41,090 nt of DNA from an uncultured Pelagibacteraceae bacterium (GTDB taxonomy: Bacteria > Pseudomonadota > Alphaproteobacteria > Pelagibacterales > Pelagibacteraceae), in NCBI GenBank assembly GCA_902579215.1, contig CACHGH010000009.1, positions 1 through 41,090 of the forward strand, in the 5' to 3' direction. Below the pieces are notes generated by a model, which was not told the DNA's origin, did no database searches, and saw only the letters and a list, made by a program, of their open reading frames with translations. Below, piece by piece: positions 18,045-26,778 of this stretch. How positions within the stretch are numbered: position 1 is the first letter of the stretch; each line of letters opens with the position of its first letter. Made by a program: the position numbers and the translations under genes.

Positions 18045-18239
18045 ATTAAAATAGATGTAAAAGATAATAATGTTGAGCAAGCTCTTAGAGTTCTAAAGAG
18101 AAAGCTTCAGAGAGATGGTTTTTTTAAAATAATAAAATTAAAAAACACATACGAAAAACCTTCTGAAAAAAAGAAAAGAATTCTACAAGAAAATATAAAA
18201 AGAGTTAAAAAGCTTAATAAACTCAAAAATAGAATTTAA
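18045..18239 (+). CDS. rpsU: 30S ribosomal protein S21
   Basis: Small-subunit protein bS21, which sits next to the anti-Shine-Dalgarno and helps initiation. Recognised by DVKDNNVEQALRVLKRKLQRDGFF, YEKPSEKKKR and the basic tail. No ATG, GTG or CTG gives the right N-terminus. The alphaproteobacterial form begins six residues before DNNV, and that codon here is ATT at 18045, four bases after a perfect GGAGGT (18035-18040). The other option, TTG at 18033, lies across that Shine-Dalgarno and adds four extra residues. I therefore place the start at ATT, with moderate confidence; the gene itself is certain. The stop is 4 nt before the initiator tRNA. Confidence 0.9.
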   Translation: MKIDVKDNNVEQALRVLKRKLQRDGFFKIIKLKNTYEKPSEKKKRILQENIKRVKKLNKLKNRI

Positions 18240-18243
18240 TTAC

Positions 18244-18320
<77 letters not shown>

Positions 18321-18389
18321 ATTTAAATCAATTTTTTTATAATATTTCAACGTCTTGAAATCAGTTTATTTTTAATAGATAAATAAAAA

Positions 18390-19895
18390 ATGAATTCTGT
18401 GAAAAGAAAACTATTGATCTACATTGTTACATTCAATCATGAAAAATTTATCTTGGATGTTATTAATCGAATACCTAAAAATTTAGTAGATAAATATGAT
18501 GTTGAAATATTGATTAATGATGATTCATCCAGTGATAGTACTTTTAAATTAACATATCAATTTATAGATAATTTAAAAAGCAATTTTAAATTTAAAATTT
18601 TTTCCAACCCAAAGAATCAAGGCTACGGAGGAAACCAAAAAATAGGTTATCATTACGCAATAAAAAATAATTTTGATTATGTCGCACTTCTTCATGGGGA
18701 TGGACAATATGCTCCAGAATATTTACCAAAACTTGTAGAGCCCTTAGATAACCATAATGCTGATGCAGTTTTTGGTTCAAGAATGTTAACTAAAGGAGCT
18801 GCTTTAAAAGGAGGTATGCCACTATATAAGTTTATTGGTAATAAAATATTAACCTTTTTCCAAAATTTATTACTCGCTAGCAAATTAAGTGAATTTCATT
18901 CAGGCTATAGGGTTTATAGTGTAAACGCTCTTAGCAAAATTCCTTTTGAATTAAATGCTAATGACTACTCTTTTGATACTGAAATAATAATACAACTAAT
19001 AATTTCTAATCTTAAAATAAAAGAAGTTCCAATTCCAACATATTATGGGGAGGAAATCTCATATGTTAACGGAATTAAATACGCCTATCAAATATGTGTA
19101 GCAACATTAAAATCTCAACTTCAGAAAAAAGGAATATTTTATGATAGAAAATTTGACATTGGAGAAAAAGATCAAAAAATATATGTTAATAAAGAAAATT
19201 TTTATAGTACCCATAGCGAAGTATTAAAAATAATAAACGAAAATTCAAAGGTATTAGACTTGGGGTGTAATGATGGATACATTGGAAGCCTGCTCAAAGC
19301 ACAAAAGAATTGCTTTGTAGTTGGTGTGGACAAAATAGAAGAAAATAAAATTTTAAAATTAGATAAATTTATTAATCATGATTTAAATGATGGCCCGCCT
19401 GAAATAGATTACAAAGATTTTGACTATGTACTAATTCTTGATGTTATAGAACATCTTGTTAATCCAGAAAATTTTATCAATAAATTAAAAAAATGTTTGT
19501 TAGATAATGAAAACTTAAAAATAATCATATCTACTCCAAATATAGCATTTTTTGTTATTAGATTTATGTTGCTATTAGGAAAATTTAATTATGGCAAAAG
19601 AGGTATACTTGATAAAACTCACACTAGGCTCTTCACGTTTTCGACTCTAAAAGATTTAGTTAACCAAGGAGGTTTTTCAATAATTTCAAAAAAAGGAATT
19701 CCTGCACCATACCCATTAGCTATAGGAGAAAATTTAATTAGTAAATTATTAATAAATGTAAATCTCTTTTTAATTAAAATTTCAAAAACAATTTTTTCTT
19801 ATCAAATAATATATACTATTACTCCCAATATATCCTTAGATAGTTTAATAAATAAAGCAAACCAAGAAAGCTTAAAAAAAATTAAAGAGATTTAA
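18390..19895 (+). CDS. Glycosyltransferase family 2 fused to a SAM-dependent methyltransferase
   Basis: Two domains in one chain of 501 aa. Residues about 8-235 are a dolichyl-phosphate-mannose-synthase-like GT2: IVTFNHEKFILDVINRIP, INDDSSSDST, NPKNQGYGGNQKIG, the metal-binding LLHGDGQY (about 96-103), and EFHSGYRVYS. Residues about 275-420 are a class I methyltransferase with motif I VLDLGCNDG (about 288-296), VVGVDKIE, and YVLILDVIEHLVNPENFINKL. It is the first gene after the tRNA-fMet. The fusion suggests transfer of a sugar followed by methylation of sugar or lipid; the acceptor is unknown. Confidence 0.87.
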   Translation: MNSVKRKLLIYIVTFNHEKFILDVINRIPKNLVDKYDVEILINDDSSSDSTFKLTYQFIDNLKSNFKFKIFSNPKNQGYGGNQKIGYHYAIKNNFDYVALLHGDGQYAPEYLPKLVEPLDNHNADAVFGSRMLTKGAALKGGMPLYKFIGNKILTFFQNLLLASKLSEFHSGYRVYSVNALSKIPFELNANDYSFDTEIIIQLIISNLKIKEVPIPTYYGEEISYVNGIKYAYQICVATLKSQLQKKGIFYDRKFDIGEKDQKIYVNKENFYSTHSEVLKIINENSKVLDLGCNDGYIGSLLKAQKNCFVVGVDKIEENKILKLDKFINHDLNDGPPEIDYKDFDYVLILDVIEHLVNPENFINKLKKCLLDNENLKIIISTPNIAFFVIRFMLLLGKFNYGKRGILDKTHTRLFTFSTLKDLVNQGGFSIISKKGIPAPYPLAIGENLISKLLINVNLFLIKISKTIFSYQIIYTITPNISLDSLINKANQESLKKIKEI

Positions 19896-19905
19896 ACATT
19901 AATTA

Positions 19906-21207
19906 ATGATTAAATATAAACTATCAAATAACGAATTTATAAATTTAGTTTTTTTAATTTTCTATTCTACAATAATAATTGGTTTCCTATATAATGAAGA
20001 TTCACTTGGTGGAGCTAAAGGTGATTATCTGTATCACTTAGCTATATCAAATAACTTTAGCTTAAATTTTTTTAATACTTGGGATGGGTTTGGTTATGGT
20101 GAAACTGGTTTGCAAACAAGAAATTCACCTGTTTTTTGGATAATAATTTCATTATTAAATAAATTCTTAAGTCATGATTTAATAAGAATTTTAAATACCT
20201 CTTCATCTTTATTGATTGCTATTTTTTTTTTCAAATGTCTTTGCTTAAAGTTCAAAAAAATAGATAAAAAAACATTATCGTTAATAGCGTGTAGTGTTAT
20301 CTTTCTTTCACCAACAATTAGATCTCTTGCGATATGGCCTTATAGTCTTATATGGGGATTGCTTTTATTTATAATTTCAATCTACAACTACTTGCTATTT
20401 GAAGAAAAGAAAGATTATAAAAAAAAAACAATTAGTTCTTTTTATTCTATATTTTATCTTGCACTAAGTTCATACATTTATCCTAGCTTTGCAGTATTTT
20501 CGATCTTTTATTTAATTCAATTCTTAAAATTTTTTAAAATTTCTAAGAACTTTGTAATTGTTCTTTTTCTAAATTTTTTGATATCAGTGCCTGCTTTGTA
20601 TTTTTTAATTACGAAAGGTTTTTACTTTTTTGGGGCACAAGGGATTGCTATTAGCACATCTACGTCTTTCAATATTTCAAATAAAATTATAATCATAAGT
20701 TCGTTGCTGCTTTATTTTTTAATTCCTATACTTGATATTAAAGAGACTTATAAAAATTTTAAGAAAAAAATTAACTTTAAAAATTCGGTTTTATTAATTT
20801 TTTTAACTTTCGCTATTATATTTTTTTTTGATTATCCATATATTAGTAGCGGTGGCTTTGGAGGCGGTTTCTTTCACAAAGTATCAAATATAATATTGGG
20901 AAATAATTTATTATTATATTTAAGTTTTTTTGTATTTTTGAATATATATTTTTCTGTTTTCAAAAATAATCTAAAAAATTATTTATTATTTTTCATCTTA
21001 ATATTATTTAATTTGCAATTTACAATTTACAATAAGTACTTTGACCCTTTATTATTAATGCTGTTATTTTTTGTTTTTGATTTTAAATTAGAAAAACATA
21101 TTTTTAAAAATAAAAATCAGATAATTAAATTATTTTCTATTTTATTCATTTATCTTTTGATGGGTTTGTTTAAAAATAATATTTTTACTACTATTAATGC
21201 CCCTTAA
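19906..21207 (+). CDS. Multi-spanning membrane protein, GT-C glycosyltransferase-like
   Basis: A 433-residue protein with about ten hydrophobic helices. I do not recognise a named family. After the first helix (about residues 12-29) comes an extracytoplasmic loop with an acidic/aromatic cluster GDYLYHLA (Asp 40, Tyr 41, Tyr 43, His 44) and NTWDGFGYGETG. A D-x-x-Y-H cluster in this loop is reminiscent of lipid-linked sugar transferases of the GT-C fold. It follows the GT2-methyltransferase gene by 10 bp, supporting a role in surface glycan assembly. Function is inference. Confidence 0.7.
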   Translation: MIKYKLSNNEFINLVFLIFYSTIIIGFLYNEDSLGGAKGDYLYHLAISNNFSLNFFNTWDGFGYGETGLQTRNSPVFWIIISLLNKFLSHDLIRILNTSSSLLIAIFFFKCLCLKFKKIDKKTLSLIACSVIFLSPTIRSLAIWPYSLIWGLLLFIISIYNYLLFEEKKDYKKKTISSFYSIFYLALSSYIYPSFAVFSIFYLIQFLKFFKISKNFVIVLFLNFLISVPALYFLITKGFYFFGAQGIAISTSTSFNISNKIIIISSLLLYFLIPILDIKETYKNFKKKINFKNSVLLIFLTFAIIFFFDYPYISSGGFGGGFFHKVSNIILGNNLLLYLSFFVFLNIYFSVFKNNLKNYLLFFILILFNLQFTIYNKYFDPLLLMLLFFVFDFKLEKHIFKNKNQIIKLFSILFIYLLMGLFKNNIFTTINAP

Positions 21208-21226
21208 GATATTAAATAATTTAACT

Positions 21227-21925
21227 TTATCTTAATGAAAACTTTGAGGATTTACTATCAGACAAAAAACCTTTTACTGTTTCTAATGTCAACTGATTGG
21301 AAGATTTACCAAAACTAATTATTTGATCTATAATTTTAGGTGGCATTGTAATTATATTACAGCGTAACTTTTTCGCTTGTAAATAATTATATGGTTCCCT
21401 AGTGCTAGCCCATAGAATTTTAATATTTGATTTTCTCTTAACTAGTTTTATTGATTTTTTAAAAATTGGCTCAGGATCAATTCCCGTATCAGACATTCTT
21501 CCAGCAAAAATAGAAATAATAACTTTAGAGTCAGATTTTATACAATTGTAAATTTGTTTAACTTGTTGAAAGTTATATACTGCTGTTATATTAAGTTTTA
21601 CACCTTTCAGATTTAGCTTTCTAATAACATCACCAGTAAATTTTTTTTTCGATGTAATGACTGGGATTTTAACAAAAACATTTTTACCAAAAGATTTAAG
21701 TTTATAAGCTTGATCCAAAATTTCTTTACTATGATCTGCAAAAACTTCCAAAGATACTGGTTTTTTCGTTAACTTCAGAATTTTCTTAGAATACATTTCA
21801 TAATTTTTTGCTCCAGCTTTTCTCATTAAACTTGGATTTGTAGTAAAACCTTTGACAATTTTATACTTAGAATATTTTTTGATGATTTTATAATCTGCAA
21901 TATCACAATAAATTTGAGTGTTCAT
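21227..21925 (-). CDS. tal: Transaldolase (short, MipB/Fsa-like subfamily)
   Basis: Schiff-base enzyme of the non-oxidative pentose phosphate route that moves a dihydroxyacetone unit. The motifs are IYCDIADYKII, GFTTNPSLMRKAG (residues 27-39), FVKIPV with the Schiff-base Lys 86, GVKLNITAVYNFQQ, IISIFAGRMSDTG and ILWASTREPYNY. Length 232 aa is that of the short transaldolase/fructose-6-phosphate aldolase subfamily; which activity is real cannot be told by eye. It stands alone on the minus strand between membrane-protein genes. A second copy was not seen. Confidence 0.88.
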   Translation of the reverse strand: MNTQIYCDIADYKIIKKYSKYKIVKGFTTNPSLMRKAGAKNYEMYSKKILKLTKKPVSLEVFADHSKEILDQAYKLKSFGKNVFVKIPVITSKKKFTGDVIRKLNLKGVKLNITAVYNFQQVKQIYNCIKSDSKVIISIFAGRMSDTGIDPEPIFKKSIKLVKRKSNIKILWASTREPYNYLQAKKLRCNIITMPPKIIDQIISFGKSSNQLTLETVKGFLSDSKSSKFSLR

Positions 21926-22045
21926 TTGGTTAAAATATGTATTAAAATTTAATCATTATAAATTAATTGTTTATACCATTTAAAAATATAGTGAAAGATT
22001 TTTTTAAAAATTGTAAAAATTCGTATATTTATTAAACTAATAAAA

Positions 22046-22489
22046 ATGTTATTTAAAAATTATAAAAAAAATACTAAGCTTTTTTATATAGTTATACTGT
22101 TTTTTATTATTTTTTTTTTAAATAATTATCAAATATATAAAAAAACATTTTTTTTATTATCTAGAGACTATGAAAAAAGAATGGTAGATGAACATGGCTA
22201 CTGTTCAAGAGAATCTTTTGGTTTTATAAATTATGTAATAAAAAAACATAATTTAAATAAAACACCTCGTGTAATAAATTTTGAAAAAGTTCCTAATAAT
22301 TATTGGGCTTTTTTCAGGTTTGATACAAATATCGATAATAATAAATTCGATAGTAAATATTTAATTTTATTAAATTATACAGAAAATCCATTTAGTAACA
22401 AAGCCAATAATAAAATAAATAACATAAATGTGTATGACTATGAAGTTTTAGAAAAAAATAAAAATTGCTATCTGCTGGGTGTTAAATGA
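22046..22489 (+). CDS. Small membrane-anchored protein of unknown function
   Basis: A 147-residue protein with one N-terminal hydrophobic helix (about residues 11-28) followed by a soluble, probably extracytoplasmic domain. Two cysteines are near HGYCSRESFGF (about residue 51) and close to the end. I recognise no family. The arrangement resembles the detached periplasmic C-terminal part of a GT-C-type membrane protein. Its stop overlaps the next gene's ATG (ATGA), so the two products are likely made together and may form a pair. Confidence 0.65.
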   Translation: MLFKNYKKNTKLFYIVILFFIIFFLNNYQIYKKTFFLLSRDYEKRMVDEHGYCSRESFGFINYVIKKHNLNKTPRVINFEKVPNNYWAFFRFDTNIDNNKFDSKYLILLNYTENPFSNKANNKINNINVYDYEVLEKNKNCYLLGVK

Positions 22490-23772
22490 TAGAAACAAGC
22501 AACTTAATTATTCAAATGTTAGTTTTTTTTATATTAAGTTTCTTTCCTTTTATTTATTTAATAAAATTTACAAATGGAATAAAAGATCACGACATTATAA
22601 GTTTTTTTGGAATTAATTTTTTATTTACTTTAAATATTATACTATTTACATCTTTTATAAATCCAAGCAAAATAATATTATTTACAAGTATTTTTTTTAT
22701 TTCTTTAATCTCAGCATTATACACATTAGCAAAAAAGAAAATTAATAATTCAAATTTTTTAATTGTATTTTTTTTATTTCTATTATTTTTTTTTATTTCA
22801 GTTGATATTGCTAACAATTTTAATTTTTCATGGGATGTAAAAAAGTATTATTTACCAAAAGCTACGGCGTTCTTCCAAAATTATTTTGTTGAAGACTTAA
22901 CAAAAAAAACTGAATACCCTTATTATCCGTCTTATCTTTGGGCATTTTTTTGGAAGAATAGTTTTTTAAGTTATGAGTATTTTGGGAGGATGGTTTATGG
23001 CTATATTTATATTTTGGCCATATTTTATTTTTTAACAATTCAAAATTTAACAAATGTTTTAAAAATTATTCTTTCTTTTTTAATATTATTTATTTCTTAT
23101 CAGACTGAGTTATTTGATGGAAGGCCAGATGTTCTAATATTTGCATATTGTTTATTTATAGCAAAACACCTATTCCAAATTTTTAACAATAATAAAGATA
23201 ATTTTATCGATTTCGTAATGATTATTTTGTCTTTAAATTTAATATTATGGACAAAATCTGAGGGCTTAGCCTATGCGCTAATAATTACTCTTTCTATAAT
23301 TTTTATTTTAAAAAAAAATATTAAAATGAAATTTTTTTTAGGTTTTTCAGTTTTAACTTTAGTATTATTAAAATTATTTATTTATAATTACTTCGGATTA
23401 AGCTTAAATCCAAATGTAGAAACTTTTAGTTTTGAAATTTTAAACAAAATTAACTTTAACTTTATATTTATTAGGTCTTATCAAATAGTAGCATGGTATT
23501 TAATGTATTTTTTAACCAACCCTATAATGATTATCAGTTTAATATCTTTTTTGACTATTTTGATTTATGAAAAAAAAACAATAAAAGAATTTAATTATTT
23601 GTATGTTATTTTTATACTGAACTTTGGGGTTATTTTTTTAACATATATGATAACAACCTATCCAATGCCTTTTCATTTAAAATACTCGCTGGATAGAATA
23701 ATATTTCACACTTCAGGACTATTTTTAATTATTACAATATTTTGCTTAAATCGATTTTTAAAAAGAAATTAG
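22486..23772 (+). CDS. Multi-spanning membrane protein, GT-C glycosyltransferase-like
   Basis: A 428-residue protein with about eleven hydrophobic helices. A loop near residues 110-130 reads FSWDVKKYYLPKATAFF and is followed by EYPYYPSYLWAFFW. The Asp 117 / Tyr-Tyr-Leu-Pro pattern matches the type of loop found in the 560-aa protein at 30575-32257, so both look like members of a lipid-linked sugar transferase group. The gene is coupled to the small protein before it and ends directly against the convergent pntB, with no bases between the stops. Confidence 0.7.
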   Translation: MIETSNLIIQMLVFFILSFFPFIYLIKFTNGIKDHDIISFFGINFLFTLNIILFTSFINPSKIILFTSIFFISLISALYTLAKKKINNSNFLIVFFLFLLFFFISVDIANNFNFSWDVKKYYLPKATAFFQNYFVEDLTKKTEYPYYPSYLWAFFWKNSFLSYEYFGRMVYGYIYILAIFYFLTIQNLTNVLKIILSFLILFISYQTELFDGRPDVLIFAYCLFIAKHLFQIFNNNKDNFIDFVMIILSLNLILWTKSEGLAYALIITLSIIFILKKNIKMKFFLGFSVLTLVLLKLFIYNYFGLSLNPNVETFSFEILNKINFNFIFIRSYQIVAWYLMYFLTNPIMIISLISFLTILIYEKKTIKEFNYLYVIFILNFGVIFLTYMITTYPMPFHLKYSLDRIIFHTSGLFLIITIFCLNRFLKRN

Positions 23773-25173
23773 TTAGTTAAGACTTTTAATTATATCTTCA
23801 GTCATTTTCTTTGCATCTGCAAAAAGCATTAATGTATTATCTCTATAAAACAAGTCATTATCAATGCCTGCATATCCTGGAGAAAGGCTTCTTTTGACAA
23901 AAAGTACAGATTTAGATTTTTCAACATCAAGAATTGGCATACCATAAATTGGACTCTGTGGATCTGTTTTGGCAACAGGATTTGTAACATCATTTGCACC
24001 AATAACATATGCTACATCGCAGTTTGCAAAATCATTATTAATTTCTTCAAGTTCAAATACTTCGTCATAAGGTACGTTTGCTTCTGCTAGTAATACATTC
24101 ATATGACCTGGCATTCTTCCTGCAACTGGATGAATCGCATAAGTTACCTTTACTCCATTTTTTTTTAATGCATCAACCATTTCTCTAAGTGCATGTTGAG
24201 CTTGAGCTACTGCCATTCCATAACCAGGAACAATTATTACTGAAGAAGCATTTTTCATTAAAAAAGCTGCATCATCAGCATTTCCACTTTTTACAGGCTT
24301 TTGTTCTTTAGATTTATCAGAAGAAGATTGGTCAGTTGCACCCCATCCTCCAAGTATTACATTAAAAAATGAACGGTTCATTCCTTTGCACATGATATAT
24401 GACAGGATCGCTCCAGACGAGCCAACTAATGCACCTGTTATTATCAGTGCTGTATTTTCCAAAGTAAAACCAATACCAGCTGCTGCCCATCCTGAGTAAG
24501 AATTTAACATTGAAATTACTACAGGCATATCTGCTCCTCCTATTGGAATAATTAACAGCACACCCAGTAAAAATGAAATTATAATTATTGTCCAAAACCA
24601 TGTATCAACTTGTGTTTTACATAGGTAAAATATTAAACCTACTAGAACCAAGCCCAATACTAAATTAATATAATGCTGACCAAAGAAAGTTATTGGAGAG
24701 CCAGACATAAGCCCTCTTAATTTTAAAAAAGCTATTACAGAACCAGTAAAGGTTATTGCTCCAATAGCGGCTCCTAAAGACATTTCAATCAAACTTGCTA
24801 TTTTAATATTGCCTGGCAAACCTAAATTAAATACTTCAGGATTTAAAAATGCAGATATAGCAACAAAAACTGCTGCTAGTCCAACCAAACTGTGGAAGCC
24901 AGCAACAAGTTCTGGCATTGCTGTCATTGGTATTTTAAATGCAATAAAAGATCCTAACGACCCACCTATTAACATTAAAATTAACAAATACAAAAATCCA
25001 GTTGAAAAATTACCAACCGAAATCATAGTAACGCTTATAGCTAATGCCATACCGATCATTCCAAATAAGTTTCCTTGTCTTGAAGTTTCAGGCGAGGAAA
25101 GGCCTCTTAGAGCTAAAATAAATAACACACCCGAAATAAGATAAAATACTGCTAATAAATTCGCTGAAATCAT
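23773..25173 (-). CDS. pntB: NAD(P) transhydrogenase subunit beta
   Basis: Membrane and NADP-binding subunit of the proton-translocating transhydrogenase, which uses the proton gradient to reduce NADP with NADH. The first about 260 residues hold some nine membrane helices (for example IGGADMPVVISMLNSYSGWAAA). The C-terminal domain has the NADP motif VPGYGMAVAQAQHALREM, HPVAGRMPGHMNVLLAEANVPYD, and VIGANDVTNPVA. Length 466 aa is normal. It overlaps the preceding small subunit by 4 bp. Confidence 0.97.
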   Translation of the reverse strand: MISANLLAVFYLISGVLFILALRGLSSPETSRQGNLFGMIGMALAISVTMISVGNFSTGFLYLLILMLIGGSLGSFIAFKIPMTAMPELVAGFHSLVGLAAVFVAISAFLNPEVFNLGLPGNIKIASLIEMSLGAAIGAITFTGSVIAFLKLRGLMSGSPITFFGQHYINLVLGLVLVGLIFYLCKTQVDTWFWTIIIISFLLGVLLIIPIGGADMPVVISMLNSYSGWAAAGIGFTLENTALIITGALVGSSGAILSYIMCKGMNRSFFNVILGGWGATDQSSSDKSKEQKPVKSGNADDAAFLMKNASSVIIVPGYGMAVAQAQHALREMVDALKKNGVKVTYAIHPVAGRMPGHMNVLLAEANVPYDEVFELEEINNDFANCDVAYVIGANDVTNPVAKTDPQSPIYGMPILDVEKSKSVLFVKRSLSPGYAGIDNDLFYRDNTLMLFADAKKMTEDIIKSLN

Positions 25174-25481
25174 TTTTTATCTTTCTTTTTTTTTTTATAC
25201 ATGGCCAGCATTCTTTGAGTGACTAAAAAACCACCAAATATATTAATAGCTGCTAAAATTATTGCTAAAAAACCAAAAATATTTGCTGTATCAAGTATAT
25301 TTCCAGATTCGCCCGCTAAGGCTGCTATAATAGCTCCGACTATGATCACTGAAGAAATTGCATTTGTTACTGACATCAGAGGTGTGTGTAATGAAGGTGT
25401 AACGCTCCAAACCACATAATATCCTATAAATATAGAAAGAATAAAAATACTAAGTCTAAATATAAAAGGGTCTATTTCCAT
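25170..25481 (-). CDS. pntAB: NAD(P) transhydrogenase subunit alpha part 2 (membrane part)
   Basis: A separate small gene (103 aa) for the C-terminal membrane part of the alpha subunit. Three hydrophobic helices are visible (about 8-27, 40-58, 65-90), with the typical SVTPSLHTPLMSVTNAISSVIIVGA. This three-gene arrangement is the one known in Rhodospirillum rubrum and other alphaproteobacteria, unlike the fused E. coli PntA. It lies 4 bp after the first alpha gene and overlaps pntB. Confidence 0.95.
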   Translation of the reverse strand: MEIDPFIFRLSIFILSIFIGYYVVWSVTPSLHTPLMSVTNAISSVIIVGAIIAALAGESGNILDTANIFGFLAIILAAINIFGGFLVTQRMLAMYKKKKKDKK

Positions 25482-25485
25482 AATT

Positions 25486-26574
25486 TTATGTAATTATTGT
25501 TTTAGCAATAATTTCATCCTCTAAGTTAATTTTAATTTTTTTATTCTCTTTATCATATAAATTTGAAACAAAATTAAATACATTTTTTGCATAAAGACTG
25601 GAAGATGATGTTGGTAATTTATTTAAAATATTTCTTTCACCCATTATTTTAACGCCATTTTTTTCAATTACTTTATCCACTTCGACAAAAGCTACATTTC
25701 CTCCTTGTATTGCCGCTAAATCATATATTACTGATCCTGGTTGCATATTTTTTAACATATTTTCTTTTATGATTAATGGCGCTTTTTTTCCTGGTATCAA
25801 AGCAGTACAGATAACAATATCTATCTTCTTAAGTGTTTCACTTAATAATTCTTCCTGTCTTTTTTTAAATTCTTCAGATGCTTCTTTTGCATACCCACCC
25901 TCTGTTTCTAAATTTTCAGCACCTTCTACAGTTAAAAATTTTCCACCTAAACTTTCCACCTGTTCTTTTGATGCCATTCTAACATCTGTAGCAAATACGA
26001 TTGCTCCCATTCTTTTTGCTGTAGCTATCGCTTGTAAGCCGGCAACTCCAGCGCCAACAACCAAAACTTTTGCAGCAGGAATAGTGCCTGCGGCAGTCAT
26101 CATCATTGGTATAGCTTTTTCAAAACTTGAGAACGATTCTATTACAGCTTTATAACCTGCTAAATTTGCTTGAGACGAAAGTATGTCCATAGACTGTGCC
26201 CTTGTTATTCTAGGTAACAGCTCCAGAGAAAATAAGTTCACTTTTCTCTTTACTAACTCATCTAGGTGTTTTTTATTTTCATATGGATTCAAAACACCTA
26301 TAAAAATTTGGTTAGGTTTTAAAAGAGAAGTTTTGTCTTCGCTTAATAAACTCATTTGAATCATAATATCTAAATTTTCTATTAGTTTTTTTTCATCACT
26401 AATGAATTTAACTCCAAATTCACTATATTCTTTTTCTTCAAAACCTAAATGCTTTCCATAATTTTCGCTTAACTGAACTTCAAAGCCTAGATTTATATAT
26501 TTTTTTGCAATCTCTGGAGTTATGGAAACTCTTTTTTCTAAGTCTTTATTTTCGTTAACTGATCCAATTTTCAT
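25486..26574 (-). CDS. pntAA: NAD(P) transhydrogenase subunit alpha part 1 (NAD-binding)
   Basis: Peripheral NAD(H)-binding subunit, 362 aa. It starts with the alanine-dehydrogenase-like segment KRVSITPEIAKKY, has RITRAQSMDILSSQANLAGYKAV, the Rossmann motif VLVVGAGVAGLQAIATAKRMGA (about residues 170-191), and CTALIPGKKAPLII. It begins the pnt operon on the minus strand, 67 bp after rpmJ, with the gap containing an inverted repeat (26598-26617). Confidence 0.96.
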   Translation of the reverse strand: MKIGSVNENKDLEKRVSITPEIAKKYINLGFEVQLSENYGKHLGFEEKEYSEFGVKFISDEKKLIENLDIMIQMSLLSEDKTSLLKPNQIFIGVLNPYENKKHLDELVKRKVNLFSLELLPRITRAQSMDILSSQANLAGYKAVIESFSSFEKAIPMMMTAAGTIPAAKVLVVGAGVAGLQAIATAKRMGAIVFATDVRMASKEQVESLGGKFLTVEGAENLETEGGYAKEASEEFKKRQEELLSETLKKIDIVICTALIPGKKAPLIIKENMLKNMQPGSVIYDLAAIQGGNVAFVEVDKVIEKNGVKIMGERNILNKLPTSSSSLYAKNVFNFVSNLYDKENKKIKINLEDEIIAKTIIT

Positions 26575-26641
26575 AATGTGTTATACTTTTAGATTAATGA
26601 TAGTTTAAACAATATCAATCTTTGCAAACGTCACATGGTGA

Positions 26642-26767
26642 CTATTTTTGCCTTGCTTTAAATTTTGGATTGATTTTATTAATTATGTAAACTCTGCCTC
26701 GTCTTCTAACAAGTTTAGAGTTCAAATCTCTTTTTTTTAAGGACTTTAGTGAGCTCTTAATTTTCAT
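26642..26767 (-). CDS. rpmJ: 50S ribosomal protein L36
   Basis: A 41-residue ribosomal protein. It opens [14 protein letters not shown] and continues [22 protein letters not shown], unmistakably bL36. It has no cysteine, so it is the zinc-independent form common in alphaproteobacteria. The ATG (26765-26767) is only 11 nt downstream of the 5S rRNA gene on the same strand and has no Shine-Dalgarno, so it may be read from the 5S transcript. It was found by direct translation. Confidence 0.96.
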   Translation of the reverse strand: MKIKSSLKSLKKRDLNSKLVRRRGRVYIINKINPKFKARQK

Positions 26768-26778
26768 AAATTTTTATA

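Noticed and set aside
18321-18389. Attachment site copied from the 3' end of the initiator tRNA
   Set aside because: No second copy of the GC-rich tRNA end was seen in the window and no integrase gene is present.
21204-21235. Inverted repeat TTAAGATA/TATCTTAA between convergent genes as a bidirectional terminator
   Set aside because: The stem is only 8 AT-rich bp with a 16-nt loop and no T run; it mostly consists of the two overlapping stop regions.
21926-22045. 120-bp gap between tal and the 147-aa gene as a site for a small RNA or riboswitch
   Set aside because: The gap is almost pure A/T with no stable pairing or conserved motif; I see only room for divergent promoters.
24809-25144. Open frame of 111 codons on the plus strand inside pntB
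   Set aside because: pntB is a well-conserved gene in the other strand; the plus frame has no family features.
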